From Setaria digitata (taxonomy: Eukaryota; Nematoda; Chromadorea; Rhabditida; Setariidae), in NCBI GenBank assembly GCA_003640385.1, contig RCAB01000014.1, positions 310,001 to 374,000 on the forward strand: a stretch of DNA of 64,000 nucleotides. Reading direction: 5' to 3'. Made by a program: the position numbers and the translations under genes. Position 1 is the stretch's first letter, and the number at the start of each line of letters is the position of its first letter. A model generated the notes under the pieces. The model searched no databases. It was not told where the DNA came from and was given only the letters and a program-made list of their open reading frames with translations. Below are positions 1 through 15,900 of this stretch, in pieces.

Positions 1-52
1 AAGAAGTGGTTCACGCAAGATCAGTGATGAGAGCAATCCTGGTATCGAGTAA
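1..52 (+). CDS. Possible C-terminal end of a plus-strand gene (partial)
   Basis: Reading plus-strand frame 2 from base 2 gives an open 16-codon stretch (RSGSRKISDESNPGIE) that ends in TAA at 50-52. The composition is less AT-rich than the sequence that follows, which turns at once into poly-T-rich DNA like a 3' UTR. The segment is too short to assign to a family and most of the gene would lie left of the window. It may equally be chance; only its charged, Ser/Gly-containing composition and the compositional drop after the stop argue for it. Confidence 0.3.
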   Translation, partial: RSGSRKISDESNPGIE

Positions 53-3000
53 TTTGATAGAGAATGATTTTTTTTTCTTTCCGTAATATTTTTGTATGTT
101 TTTATTGTTAACAGTTTGTTAGTTTTAAAAACAATACGAGGTCTAAAAATGGTGTTAACTGGCGCATTTTTATATTAAAAAAAATAATTGGTGTATACTT
201 CCGTTGATTTTCCATTGTATAAATATGAAATGAAAAGTTTGGATCCTACAAAAAACTTCAATACGATCCATTTTATCATTAAGAGTGGATATTTTAGTGC
301 TAAACATGCAATACCGTACATGAAACGTCATGAAACATGCAAGGCTGAAAGAATTATCACAATCTGATTTGGCGAATTCATTTCAGATGAATTCTCGCTT
401 CACTCACTTTTTTCTTTTTTCTTTTTTTTTTTTTTTTTTTTTTTTGAAGGAGAGAAGAGTTCTGCCTATTCTGTTACCTCTTTTATGATGTTCGACGTAC
501 CCAAATCATTCGAATAGAATTTATTTCTCCAGGATTTATCATGCCCTGATAAAGTTGTCGATGCGTCTTTTCATTTATATTTATCCTAGATTGGATTGTC
601 CGAGAGCAAATTCAGGATAAATCTACATAGCAATCAGTTTTTGATTAGTGAGAATTACTAGAAAGTCCCTCAAATAATTTCGCGAGAGGATTTGGTTTGA
701 AACTTTTGTTCTAAGATTCAAACAATTTCATTTATTATGTTTTTTTTTTTTTCGGAAGGAAGCTTCCTAATTATTACCTGCAACAAATTATGCATTTGGT
801 GGAATGTTTGTTTAATCGGTTGCCTTTGAAGTCTTATTTCCAAGTCAGCCATAAACCTCCGGACAGTGTGGGTGGTCTTCACGTTTCTCTTTCCAAAAAA
901 TAGACTTTTTTCAAATTGCCAACAGTTGGGCGAATAAAATGATTTGTTGGCTACAATTTAAAGCGGAATTCAACAAGCAACCACAAACTGATTGGGATTT
1001 TTCGTTAATGAATTATAGATTTCACTTTCATGGTTTCAGGACGATAATCTTCATGTCGAATTATTCTGTTTCTCCGTTCTGTTGTACAGACTTTTATATA
1101 TTATGATAATCTTTTTTTTTACAAGCTGCTCTTTGATCATTATGTAATCGATGTATTCCAAAGTTGCGCACATCAGCTTTAATTGATTGTCTCTCAAGCA
1201 TTCCATCAGATTCTCATTATGAAACAAAATTATATTAAATTCACAACTGTTAGTAGAATTAATAACAGTAATTATTCGACAGAAAGTTCATCTAAATCAC
1301 TCTTTCCATTTCACAAAACACAAAGCTAGAACTCTTTTCTGGAAATGGCGCTGGATTTTTTTCCTTCCTTCTTCAGATTCTGAAACATTAATATCAGAAA
1401 TTCCCCTCTTAAAATACTGATGTAAAATGAAATCGTAGGAGCCCTCCAAATAAATCCCTTTTGTACAACTTTTTCATTGGGATAAATGAAGAAGCAGCAC
1501 GGATGTAAGGCCTGGAAATATGATAAATTACAGAGAAGTAGCAGAAGCTCGATGATTAGAAGGATTGGCAGTGTATTTAGGTCGAGTTGTCATTCCACTG
1601 AGGTTCCTCAGGTGCTGCATGATTTACAGCCACGTTAAGTTATCCTTCTTCCATCACTTCACCGCTTCAAACATCAATGATTTATGTCAAAATGCCGCTT
1701 AACGTAGTCAACATTTAGTTTTTTTCCTTGAAAATATATGTACCCAATTTATTGAGTAAAACATTAGACCAATTAATTTTAAAATATTCCCCTTTTTTCC
1801 AAATTCTCTCTCTATCTCTTTGAAGTATCACAGAATGTAAGAGATATGAGTTATGAGTATTATCCATAATTTAGGAGTAAATTTTGAGATGTTATAAAAT
1901 TCCATGGCAGCTATATTGTCTAATGAAAAACTACATCAGGGTAGTGAATTGTGATTGTCATATTCTTGGCTTTAGCTGATGATCAATCAGTAGTACTCTG
2001 ACCTGATCCATGAATAAGCAGAATTAGAATTCGGAACTATAAATTCTAATTTTTATAAATTCCATTAACAAGAATAAAGGAAAACTTCACAAATTTATCG
2101 CTTCGACAACACCAGATGGATACAAACATAAAATCTAAAATTCAGTGATAAAATTACATTTCGTCTCTATACGTAGCAAATCATACCACTTGAAAAGTTT
2201 GATCAGGAAGAATTGGAAGAGTAATTAGTTTAGGAAAGGCTATAAAACTGATCCCTATGGATAATTTGTATGAAGAAGAGTATTCATTCAGAAATGGTTT
2301 CATATTATTAACTTAGCAGAAGATAGCCTCATCGGAACAGAACAATGTTATAATTACCATCTACTGGGCTACTCCCGCATTCGGTACTTTTGAAGCTCTA
2401 CCCGCGGCATACTGCTCAATAGGATCGTTCACGGTCATAAGAAGTCACAGGAAAATGCGCTAATGGGTGACGTCGGTAAATTAGGAATACTGCTACCGTT
2501 GCTGTATAATTTTCTGAAATTATGACATGTTTCTAGCGCATCCATCTGTAATGAATTTCTTTTCTTTTCTTTTTTCAGTAAAAACATGTCGCAATAGTCA
2601 TACTTAAAAAATCAGATGAAATGTAATAGAAGATGGTTCCGGCATCTCTCGGAAGCTGTTGCTATGGTTTTGATGTTGCTAAGTCATTGCAAGCCTTATA
2701 GCTTCTACTCAGTTAAGCTCCAATTCATTTTACCCAGCACATTTTCTTGTCCATCTAAATTCACCTCAGCTCAGCTTAGCCCAGTTGTCGTATTTGGCCA
2801 CAAAACAATTAAACCGATCCAAAATATAAGCTAATGGATGATTAATTTGAAAATTTTTACATTGTTCGATCATTTTAAAGTGAATTGATCAATTTCAAAA
2901 TGCATATTGGATAATATCCATTTTTCCTAAAACGGATCATCAAGAAGCCAAAATTACTTCTTTCTGAATGGTTGTTTCCTTAGATAAAAGCCGCCCTGTT

Positions 3001-6000
3001 ATTGTTCAATTAAAAAGAACATATATAAACATCTGCCATTGGCTACATGCCTTTTATGATTGCATAATTGGCTCTCTTCTCATTAATTTCTTCTTTTTTT
3101 TTCCTCAAAAACGAATGAGAAAAGAAGGACAGAGTGTTGCTTTCTTACAGTACAGTAACCTTTCAATTTTATTTTCATCATTCACTATTAATTTTTTTTT
3201 TTAAACCCAATTGAAAACTATGATATACTCCTATGATAATGGATTGGAAGAAGAAAAAAAAAACTCAAAAAAACTTCTGTTATGCATATCTCTTGAAAAG
3301 TATTAATTTATTACGATAATATTAAAAGCGTTACTTAATTAACTTATTAATTTCACGAAAATTCATCAATTAAATTTCTAAAACTTGAAATTTAATTTCT
3401 CTCAGTATAAATTGAAATATTTCATTTAAATGACTGTTCTCCAACTTTCTTTCTCATACCTCTTATCATCTGTCGCCTGCATTCTCTTGGAAAACTTTCT
3501 TCTCGGTCATTTAATGAACAATTTCCCCCAGAAGTTCATTACTGCGCAAATTTATGATTAGATGAATAGACATATACATATGTATCTAATTGATCTGACC
3601 TGCTGTACTCATACTGTTTAGCTCATACAACAACATTAATTAGGTTAAATTTAACCAAATAAGTGACAGAAGAACCAATGTCATCTTCCCCTTGTCTCAT
3701 TAAGTTGTCTTCCCCTCATCTATTTTTGGTTTCATTTTCATCACTTTATCAACAACAGATTACTTTCAATCCTACCACATTTCTTTTTCATCTCTGTTTA
3801 TTATTATTCATAAATAACCTGAATTTGAACCTAATAAGCCATTGTCTAGATTTTTGGTACGTTTCCAGGGAACTTTCATTTGAAAATTCAATTCAGGAAT
3901 TTATAGTAGATACTTCCATTTGGCTATAGGATATGGTTATGTTTAAGCCACATCGTTGTACCCAGTTAATCTCAGGTACACTAATGAGATGAGTGATATC
4001 AGAAGTTCCACTCATAGGTCAGGTCCTCTCATCTTTCTTGTCATTTTCGAAATATTGAAATTTTTTCTCACCTTCGTTGTCGAAGGAATGCAATGAATTG
4101 GTTCAATTAGATAATCCAGGAACGACTGAACTGAATAGTTAAATTGAATGGATCATTTTCACTCAGCAGTTGACAGAATCATTCAGAATTCTCTAATTTT
4201 TTTTTTCAGTACTCGATATTAAAACCAGTGAGATATCTCGAATTACTCTCTCATCCATTCTATTTCGACTAGAATCATCATCCATTAAAGATAATCGTAT
4301 ATCTTATTACATTCCTACCTTCTTAATTTACTTTAAATGACAACGCAGATATGGATGTGTCCATAGAGAGAACGATGATGAATGAAATCCATAGAATTTG
4401 TGGATATTTTGGATTACACATGAAATTGTAAGCCAAGTAAACATAAAATCTGGCACAGGCATATTACAGAATGATTGCTTGGATGGTGTTAGAAATCTAA
4501 AATGACACAACATAGCGGTAAAATGATGATAATTAAGCATAATTAGATTCGGACATTCGTGTAAATAGTCCATCAGGAAAGAAGTTAGAAATAATTACAT
4601 ATTTACAATTATCGTCCTTTGATTGTTTAAATTTGCATGTAAAAACAATATCACTGCTGATTATTAGTATCTTATCATTACCTAATGCCACCATCAAGCT
4701 TGTTTAACAAAAAAGTTTAACTGAATAGTTTTTTAACTGTTGAAGAGCTGAAAATCAATACATGATGAAAAAAATCAATCGATAATAACACATTTGGAAT
4801 GATTTAATTAATAGAATAACAAAATCCATCAAATTTGCTAATGATAATTTCTACAAAAATGATAAAATTGATAACGAAATTGTCATTTAAGAAAAAAAGA
4901 TGAGGCAAAACTTTAGTTAAAAAAAACGCGAAATTTATTCATTTTTTTTTTTAAAATATGTAGCATAGCACCTTTCAATGAATTCTTTAGATCCCTCCAA
5001 AAATTCATCGAATCTGCTTTTTACCACATTGTTTTTCTGCGATCTGTTCGTATGACCTGCAACCTGCCACAATTGAATGATTATATGATAAGCTGGATGA
5101 AAGGAACGCCGCATACAAATAGAGCCACAAAATGATTGTCAGAAGCAACTGTTTTCAAAACTTTTGATTTTTTTTTGCCTAATTATACTTCTTTCAGAAT
5201 ATGGTTACAGCTAAAATACAGTTAAACACTTAATCAATGATTTAACTGAAAAGTAACAAATAAGCCAAAATGATAGCATTTTCAACTAGCACAAAATTAT
5301 TCGGGAAGAAATGAAATGGAAAGTTTTATTATCTTTTTGAAGATCGGGAAATTCATGTCTTATCTAATCAATCCTCCCCAATTCTCACAATAATTAACAC
5401 TTTCGCAATTTTCTGAAAATTTGTACTAAGCTGGACATTGTTGCTCAACTATCACTATGGTAAATCCCAATTCACTTGTCACTCTCAACTTATTTTAGAT
5501 TACTAGGGAAAGAATGAAGCTGTTCATCAGATAGACTGCAAGACACATCCAGTGTACTTGGTATATTTTCAGGCTTGTTTTTGGATGTTTTAGTGTTAAT
5601 GGCTTCCTTCCTGAGGACATTAAAAGCTAGATGACTAGCCCTAGCTAATGTTATTACATTAGGCAACCACTTAGCACACTGATTCGTCGGTTCCCTGAGC
5701 GTGTGGCTATTTTTGCCAGAGTGCATTTCAGTTCAGAAAATAAGAAAGCGCAGTAAATTTTTTAATTCATTGTCGAATTTCAACACGAAATCTATCTCCA
5801 CAGAGCAGTTGAGACTAATGAAACATGGTTATAGCTTGTATCATGAGATATCATCCTGTATCATGGAATATTCTGTATCACAAAATATCCTGTATTATGA
5901 AGCTTGCTGCAAGTGATGGCATCTTTATAGTGTTCCAAGCAAAGTTTATTCAGCAGTTGCAGAAACCTTTACGAATCATCCACTCATTTCTTCATAACTT

Positions 6001-6960
6001 TTAGTCCTTTTCAGGAAAAGCTATACGAAACCTTTTGGTACAAATATAAAAAGCTCAGTAATTTAGTGATTAGTAGTCTGCTGCTTCATTATTGTATAAT
6101 TTATTCTAATTAAGGCCCGTTAATTAATCACTCACAAATAAAATGTATGGTTATAATTATGGATTATGATTATGAAAGAATTTATTCAAAAAATAAGCCT
6201 TTTTTTTAGTATGTAACACTGCATTATCAAAATTTAAAAAGGAGAATTTATTCCCAACAATAGCAAAAATATAAACGTTACAAAATTTGTTGTACAATGA
6301 TTTGCAACATTTCACTTTAACTGGAAGTTTCTTTTTAGAATTTTCAATTTAAGTTCTATGTTACACAAATTGAATAAATCCTATTTCATAGGTATTCACT
6401 TTTTATATAGCTTCTAACAATGATCAAAATTCTTGCGCGATGGATTTTGCCTAATTAATATAATTAGAACTTTATAAAATTGAAAAGTTAACTTAAGAAG
6501 TAATATAAATGCAAGAAAAGAATATTGGCAACATCGGCATCTATAAACTACCACTGTTATGTACAACAAAGTAACAAAGCAATATCCCTGCATTTTGTAC
6601 TAGAAAAGAAAAAAATAAAAGAAAACATTTCTTCAGCTTCTCTTATGCTAAATCGACATCAGCAGGACAACGATTCATTCATCTGATTTCAGGATGCAAT
6701 TTCCCAATTCTTCTCAGAAATTTTGAACTAGTAATACTTATCTCTCCATTCAATTCCTCACTGAAGTTGCATCGTGAAAAAAACAAAAAATTAAGAAAAG
6801 GTAAATTAAAGTGCTACTGAATATTAAAACAGCAAATAAATTGTATTCAAAACGAATACATTATTTAAGTATCTATTAAAATTTTTTCTTAGAGTGCTGA
6901 AATTAAGAAAGGATTTTTCATAAATAAAACTAACAAATCTAAATGATCGTAAAAACTCCG
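53..6960. other. AT-rich intergenic region with no recognised gene
   Basis: About 6.9 kb between the left edge and the stop codon of the Islet gene. It contains homopolymer T/A runs (for example around 421-445 and 741-752) and several 60-90-codon ORFs of low-complexity, Phe/Ile/Asn-rich composition that I do not believe are coding. An imperfect tandem repeat lies at about 5836-5902 and is listed separately. The part nearest 6960 probably includes the 3' UTR of the Islet gene. Confidence 0.6.
5836..5902. repeat. Imperfect short tandem repeat around a TGTATCATG core
   Basis: Four degenerate copies of a roughly 17-20 bp unit beginning with TGTATCA(T/C) or TGTATTATG follow one another, separated by AATAT/GATAT-like spacers. 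The core is nearly the same in each copy while spacers differ. The function is unknown. Confidence 0.5.
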
Positions 6961-9900
6961 CTATTCGCTGCATGATGGCGACGATAAATCAGAAGCATTA
7001 ACTTGAGGCGAAAATTCGAGGTCCGTGCCCATGTTGACCGAGAAAAGGTGACTATTCGCTCCGCTTCCAGGTATCATACCACCGTAACCACCGTTGCTTA
7101 AGTCGTTTCTCAAGTCTGCATAGTGAGTTGGCGGTGGCATCTACAAATAATTTTGATATTAAAATAATTCTAAAAAGAAAAAAGTTAAGTTAAACCTTTA
7201 TGCAATAAAAAGTTTCAATTTATCATTTATTGGATTTCAAAAGTTCAAATTAAAAAGCAAGAAATCGCATTTGAATTAATAATCAATTTAAAAAACTAAA
7301 TGATAAGCTAAACTAATTTATTTAGATTCATTTTTACTTAGTCTGTAAAAATTTGGGCATACAAATAATGCATAACGCTTAGTTTCTCTTGTGTGAAGTT
7401 TGTTAGACTTATATACATCTGTTTCACGTGGATTAACTTCATTTTCAAAGTGACACGACAGTTTCAGCTTGGAAGGATGCTAATTAAGTCCAATTTATGA
7501 AAACTGTGAATTAGAGAAGAGAGCCAAAAGGTTGAAAAAGGTGTTATGCTTGCTAAAGGTAATGATGCAAAAGGTTCGCGAACTTTGAAGTGTGTTTGCA
7601 CAGCTGTTAGCTCAATGAAACAGGTAGGGAAGTAAAGGACTAACCGCACATATGTCTCTCATGTCATGCACTAGTCAGGTGTCCTAGTGTTTTTGTTCTA
7701 ATTAGAAAGGAACTCTGACTAACTGATGCTACCTGCACCGATTCCTAATTAGATATTAAAGCAAAAGTTCAATTCGCTTAAATTAATAATTTGTAGAAAT
7801 TTGGTATACTGGCATTGACGATTGCAGTTATTGCAGTAAAAATTACGGAAATTTTCGATATTCCTTTAATGTCCCCAAAATAAAAATATTATAATCATAT
7901 TTTCATCATAATTTGGAATACTTTAATTAAATAAATTTCACTGAAATTAAATTTAGTCGAAATGAATTTCGTCGAAAAAGAGAAAAATTGAGAGCGTACA
8001 ATTTGAGCATACGGTGAAGGTTGCTGTAAGGTAGATTGCAATGATGGATGCTGAGGTTGTGGTATACCTCCTTGAGTATCCATAGTTTCCATACCGGACC
8101 AGATATTCGGATTCTGCGGGAACTGATGGATGTCTATCGGTTGGATACCGACTAAGTTCGGATCATTGTGAGGTGTTGGTGATGTAGCTATCAGTGGACC
8201 GACACCACTCATTCGAACTCCCGTAATAGCTCTTTCCTGCAAAAAGACCATTCGACAATCACCTAAACATGATTGTTATCAGTTAAATTATCATTATTAT
8301 GACCACAGATATTATAGTATCATAGTTATCCATATCATGAAGTGATTACCATTCATGACTATTTTACAGCACATTGATAATTTATCAATAATCAATCAAT
8401 AATGTCAGTCATCAGGTATTGCTAATCTAAGAATACAATTGAAGCTTCTAATTCACATTCAATTGATTTATTTTAACATTTTTCATTCATAAATCCGAAC
8501 CTATATCGGAGAAAGAAATCTTCTTTGTCCCATTATTCAGAAAGTACTGATCCAGAATCCCCAAATAAAACATTGCAAAGAATCCAAACAAATCAGAATG
8601 TTATTTGACATTTTATCAGTCACTTTTTATCCTAATTCTGAGATAAATAAATATCATACTTCATGCGGAAGTAATATATCAATAATAAATAGTTGAAGTG
8701 CCAAATTATTAACAGAAAAGAGAAGAAAGAACTCCAAAATTTTTATGAATTTGACATTGCAGACCCAATTTCAATTTTAATTCTAACCCACAACAATAGT
8801 AGAATCAAAGTGATCTATTTTAATTATTCAAATTTGTCATTTCGAAGTGAATATGATTGGTGCTACTGCTCCTAATCATTGGATAAATTTTGTCATTCGG
8901 TGTCATTATCGGTGACAGTAATTTTACCTGTTAAACACCCATCACTTAATATCACCACTGGTTCATGTATCATATCACTTACACCACAGACTGCCATCTA
9001 GATGGTGACACAAAAGAGTCTAGATGAATGGATGACAACGGTGCTGACCCATCCATATTGGGCCTTCTTCCGCTCCGCTGAATCCGATGTGAATCGTTGA
9101 AGTGCTAATTTGATTCCATTACGGTATTTGAATTCAGGCCTGTGGCTTTACTTATTTGCTTGAATATCCCCCAGATACATACACAGAGATTTCATATCTT
9201 CGAAGTTTTCTGTTTTGTTCAGTCAACCGAACAGACACACACATAGGCAGTCATTTGAATATTTCAAATTTTTTCATTTCAAAATCCAATAAGATATGTT
9301 CATTGATTAAAGTCTAATGAAGCGTATACTTAAAGAGTAGCCATTTTAAGACTAATTTAAGTAAGTTGAAATCTCGAAATATATAACAATTATAAAGGAA
9401 ATCATTTAATTTTTAAAATTTAATTTCGATAAATATAGCCAAGAAATGATTGTTGTTTTGTTGTGGTTATTTTTCTTTTTTTTACCTAAATACTGTCACA
9501 GAGAAATATGATTTCCTTTCAACATTTAGACAGCCATTTGTTCTGCGTATCGGTCAAGTAGTTTGTTTCCGTCCTCATTTTACATCCCTCAGCGAACTCT
9601 CCAGAAAGAACCATTTAGGATTGAGTACTTTGAACAATCGTCAACAGTACTTCAGCTACGGAGAATATACTGTCTTAGAAACAAAGAAAAAGCAAAGCTT
9701 TTGACAATAAAAAACTGAATAATTTTTGTTTAAATATCAACTATATTAAGAGAACCTGAATCCTGTTTTATTACCAAAATGAAAGTTTTTTCTTTTTAGT
9801 TTCAATACTTTATTTTTCCAACAAAAAGAAGAAAGGAATTAATAAATTTTTATTTATTAAAAAAAAACTAAAGTAAACTAAAAAATTCATTGTAAATGCA

Positions 9901-12900
9901 ATTTATTTTCAAGTACTCCGAAAAAAAAAACAATGATAATAGTGAAATGGATAAAAAAGGAAGCTTTTTGTTTCATGTTTCCTGCTATCCTGAAAAGATT
10001 AAAATGATGAAGTTGTCCTAAAATCAATTTTATATGGCATCTGTCATTTGAACCAAAACTACGACATTTAAGCGTAAGCTTTCGGTTTTGAGCACTTCCG
10101 GAAATATTTTCCGGGAAGAAAATATTATAATAAATGAGACCAAAAAAAAAAAAACAGAGAAACATTTCTTCTCAAATATTATGGTAATAGATTTTTACAT
10201 ATTTATCAATAAAATGATGCTTATTTATGTTTCTATCAAAAAATTAATTCATTATTCGAAATCATAGCATATTGTTTTTCTGATTCCAATTGATAAGCTT
10301 GTTTCCCGCACTGCATTATATCTAATGTATTTTATCTGTTTGATCACATTGCCATATGGTCGAATGTTAAGCATCATAGACAGATGATTAGAAAGTATAT
10401 TATTTGCTCATAAGATATTACAGAACATATGTTTTACTCAAATCAACTATTTCCCACTTATTTTTCTCGGTTCATTAATGATTATGAGTAATATGAAAAA
10501 TTTTCGCCACTTCTTTGTTTTAAATCCTAAATTTATTTTCAAACAAAGTATTTTGTAATTGTTATCGAGTATTCAGTTCAACAGGACTATCCAAGTTCTT
10601 GAATTTTTAAAACTAAAAAATTTTTCAAACATTAACAAAGGATAGGAAGGAAGGATGAATGATAAAAATTATCATAATGGACTAAGAGAAAATGTTATCA
10701 AAGTGAACACTTTAGAGTCTTATATTCTCACAGTCATGATAAACACTAAAATTCATCGCCGATATTCTCGATCTTAAGTGATCGCATCTCGATAAGATCT
10801 TGACATCTTCAGTAGCATTCGTAGGATCACACAAATTCCTCCTTCTCTTTAATACAGTTCTCTCCAACAAATCAACTGTTAAATACGATAGTATGAAAGG
10901 AAGTAATGTTGGAATAATCAGTTAATTTTCCTCCATTCCACAAAGATTCTTTTGTTAATTTCTGATAAATGATGATCGGATAACTCCCAATCCTCAATTC
11001 CATAACGAATTCTCATGCTAATTTGTGAGGGATGATGACCAGATGATGATGGAAATTACTAATTCCGGAAGAAATGTTGCCCTGCAACAAACAAACACAC
11101 ACACACATCGCATCCTTCTTACGGATAATTTACAAATTAACTCAATAAAAAATTGATGAAGCTTTTGTTTGTTTTGCTTTCGCCATTTGGCATTCAAATG
11201 TTTAACTTCCGAAATTTTCACGCAGAATTAACAGAGAATTATTGAAAGGCTGAGCAGCAGAGAGTGAAGTAAAAAGAAACAATGCAGGTGGATGAAATTA
11301 TGTTTCAGCAATCTTTCACTATAATTATATTATCTGTCATAATGATTATCATAATTGTTATCAGTAAATTATGTTGTAATATTATTTGTGTATTGATGTG
11401 ATGGGAAACAGACCTACTGAGACATAAGCAGAAGATAACAGTGTTCAAGAGTAAAAAGAAAAAGTCGCCATATGCAATTATTCTTAAATTTTAAATTATT
11501 TTAAATAAAATCAATTTAAAATCAAATTAAGTTTTTGTCTTCTAATATTTGTAAGCTTACGCTTGGATTTATTTATTACACGTAGATAAATCCTACGATT
11601 TTTATCATATTTAAATTATAATTCATTTTCCATAAAATATATACAAAAAAAAAATACGGGACCGGAATTTTTACTCCTATAAAGAGGTTTAAATATGTAA
11701 TTAATCAAAATGTGCTCATAATTAAAATTCTCAAGTAAACTAACTATACATTTAATAGCAAGAGAAAATTTAACTTAATTTCGATATTTTCAAATTAAAT
11801 TAAAGTAAATTCCAGATTTGTTATTTAATAAACAATTCTCCTCCTCAAGCAGGACATGAAAAACATTTGACATGCCCACGCCAACGCACACACAACTTTT
11901 TCATACGGTAACAAATATTCAACCTTGTTGCTATTTCATTGAATTTAATCAGAAAAAAAGAAAAAAAAGATGATTAAATACTAAAAACTAACAATAACAC
12001 AAATTACTGATTGTCGACTGATTGACTGATTAATTAAATTCATCTATCTTCAATGTCACTCTTTAGTAATGAGCAATTGATAATACAGAGTGAAATGTTA
12101 AAAATAATTTTACATATATTTTAAAGCACTGCTAAATTTTAGTGAAGAAGATAATAAACAGATAGAGGAATGAGTAAAAGAATTAAATGAAGAGTTAATT
12201 TCAGGAAGTTCACGATATCAGAAGCCATAAAGTGACAGTCAAGTGATAGATTCCAGGATTTATGATACAGCTACTGAAAGAATCCGACGCAATAACAATT
12301 TCAAGAAAAAGTTAGAACATTTTAAAACCAACCGTTTCCGCTTTCTGCTGTAAATGTTTCATAGCAATTTGTCGTTTCTTATCTTTGCAACGCTTATTTT
12401 GGAACCATACACGTATCACACGTGGACTTAAACCTAGAAATAAGACATTTTAAAAACGATTTTATTTTCATAAAAACGTATGATCGAGATTCGAGAATAC
12501 TGACTTTGAAATTAAATAAAAGTGAACAAATATGCAAAAAAAAACTGAACTTGTTTGATAAATTTAAAAACAAAAAAAATTTAAAATCATTTGGTAAATT
12601 GACGTTCTTCTGATATTTTTACCACTGCTAAGAGTTGTTCCGATAATTAGCAATAAAAATGATAAGAAAAAGAGCCTAGTACCTACCGGTCATTTCGACG
12701 AGATGCTCCTTCATCATGGCATCCGGCCGAGCATTGGCAGCATAACATGCTTTGAGCGTCATCAGTTGCTTCTCGTTTAGCACCGTCCGAACTCTGGTCG
12801 ACTGGAAAACGGCAAAAATCGGATGAAATATTAGATAAAATTTTCAAAGCTAACAAAAAAAATTACAAAGCACCGGAAATTTGAAACTTCTTTTTTTCGT

Positions 12901-15900
12901 TTTGTATGAAAATAAAAAAAGCAAAGAAAAAATCACCTGTTTGTCCTTTTTGTTCTTTTTAATTTGTGATTTCGAAGTATTAAACGTAGTCACAATCTGA
13001 AAATGATATTTGTTTTTTTAAATATACTTTCAATATATCGTTATAATACATATTAATTAATATTCGATATACTAATTAGATGTGCAGTGCAATATACTGA
13101 TTAGATTGGTAAATTTCACTTATATGCATATCTGATTCTGACTGACAAATTATTACGTGACAAAATTGGATGATATTTAAAAAGTTAACTCAGTAAGGAT
13201 AATGATAATGATGAACTAATTTCCATCAATCCGGAAATTTATTCATATTCAGGATTTGAGAGAAAGCCGTTGAAAGAAAAAGACTTCTGAAACGAGAGAA
13301 TTCATAACCTCATCTGATTTAGGACTTCGAAGTGACAATGGCGGTGTACTGGACATTTGATTGTCGAGACTTGTCAATGTGGAAGCATCCCAGCCATCTT
13401 CATCTTCTCGTCCATAAATATCCGTTTTGATTGATGATGGTTGCTGCATAAGAAAGAATAAGGAAGAAGAACAAAAACTTATCAGTAAGCTTATCATTAC
13501 GAGCAATATTCTAAAAAGTGATTTTCATTTTTTATGTCTTTAAATTATACCTCAATATTATTTGCATCACAATCAGATCTGCACAAGATATCGTCTTCAC
13601 GTTCCCGCAATACGAATTCCTCCCCAATTGTAAGTTTTTTTTCACAATTTGAGCACGAAAAGCAGGCTGCATGGTAAGTTAATGTTCTTATTTTCATTAC
13701 CATATCAGTTTTCGAAATGTATTCCTTACAACGAACACATTTCTTAGCATCCGTTATCCTGAAACAAATTTTCGGCACTTCTAAAAACTTTTAGATGGAG
13801 AAAAAAGGAAAATATCAATAATTAAATAATTTGCATTTTTTTTCTTTCCTTCATTCATGTTTTTTCTTTTTCCCGTGTTTGAAATTCATGTTCTTACTGT
13901 CCTGACATTAGCAATCTTTAATTAGAAATCAAATCTTATACTTCATTCAAACCCGATGAAATCAAAATCATGATTCATCATCAGGATGAATCATGATATG
14001 GAATTGAAATTTTGTAGCATATAAAATTTGCTGCTTTACGATAGTATAAGCTTTGTTTTATAATGAAAAGTTTGTTTTTTTTAGAATAAAAAGGAAATTG
14101 CTTTTAACTATTTCTTTCTTTTTTTTTTTAAGTCAATGAGAATTAAAAACAAAAATTGAAGTGAGAAGAGGAAGGGAAAAGAGTAACATATCGATTACAG
14201 GGAAATCTCATGTTAAGCAAGAAATGTTTGTTTTATAACCAACCATAGAACATGAATTTGCAACCCAAATAGTAAGATAAAACGGAAGCAGTAGCAGCTG
14301 CTTCACTCAAAGGAAGGCAATTTTTGTGACATCAACAATTACTTGGTTCAGAATAAAGGGAACAATAAAAAGTTTTAAATTTTAAGGAATAAAAATGATA
14401 TGTTGCAAAAATGGAAAAAATTAAAGAATGAAATTTTTAAAGAAAAATATTTAGTCAGTTTATGACATAAAAAGGAATTTCATATATATTAGCTTCCTTC
14501 CCTCTTTACGATATAAATTCCATTCTCAAAAGTTTTTTTCATTTCTTATATAGAAAAATGTTAACTAAAATTCAAGATCAGAATTACAATGCTTACTTAT
14601 TCTCTTTTTAACATGCTATTAAAAAAAAGTCCATGAAAATACAGCGATTTATAGTGACATTTCAAAGATTCATTTCTGATTTCTGATATTAGTAAGCAAC
14701 ACTGCAAACCATAGTAACTTCATATTCAAGATCATTTCATCTATACCATCAATTAATTATTTCCGACAAAGGTCCCCTAGACGCATCCGCTTGGATACAC
14801 GTCGATGTCATCCAGTAAGTAAGTTGATGTCTTCCGGTTATTTCAATTTCCTTTTCAGTTCAGTTGATTGCATACATATCAGCAGTGAAAAAATTTTAGC
14901 CGCTCTAGACTATTACGTCACTGAATAGACCAAAGTTTCCTTTCGGGCTATTTTCTCAGAAACTGTGAAATAATGGATTTCAAAATTCTTTTTTGTTCTA
15001 GTCTTCTATCAGCAATGTTCTTTTACAATTAAGAATAACAATCTCACCTGAGAAGGAATTAGAAATTATTCTGATTTATTACAGTTCTTTAGAAATCTTC
15101 AGTAAAATGAACAAAAAAAAAAAATCACCCATAAATATCTAATTACATTCTTTCTTTTCTTTTCCTAAAAATGCTTGCTTGAGCTGAAATTTTGTGTCTC
15201 TGAAAATATGTGACGAAGTTTTTTTGCAAAAAATTATTGGTCAAACTGCGCTTTGTCACACTTACAAATTGTTTCAGCCATTCTCGACATTCATTCAGCA
15301 ATTTCGTTTATTTAAGTAAAACAAAATGAGAAAAAAGCATGAGAGGTGAAAATAACATGATATTATTATTGGTAATGAAACTTTTCCACCCTCAATGTGC
15401 TCGCTGTTTGTCTTATCACTTCCCACTATTTTCGACTACTTTTCTCGTCTACTAGATCGATTTGCCAAACTGATAAAGGTTTCCTTTTTTCCGTCCTCTG
15501 TTCAGCTCTTATCATTTCACTTGGATAATATAAAGGGAGCATTCTCGGTAGCTCAAACTATCATCCTCCCTGTTGTATCCAAAAAAAAAAGAATATAAAT
15601 AAAATTCTCACGGCATATGCACAGGTACAGGTTGTTTGCTTCTGTTATCGATATTTGGTGAATGGTTGAAAAAAAGGTGATATAAAGCTAAAAAAAGAAT
15701 GAAAAAAAAGGAGCGAAAGAAGATGCAAGGCGGCTTTCCTTTTTATTACATATTGTTCCAATTGAATGAATGAATGAATCGATGAATGAATGAATGAATG
15801 ACTGAATGGATCAATGAATGAATGAATGAATGAATAACTGAGGCAGTGAAAGAATGAACGAAAAGGAATGGAGGAGTGAAGGAATGATTGGTCGAAAAAG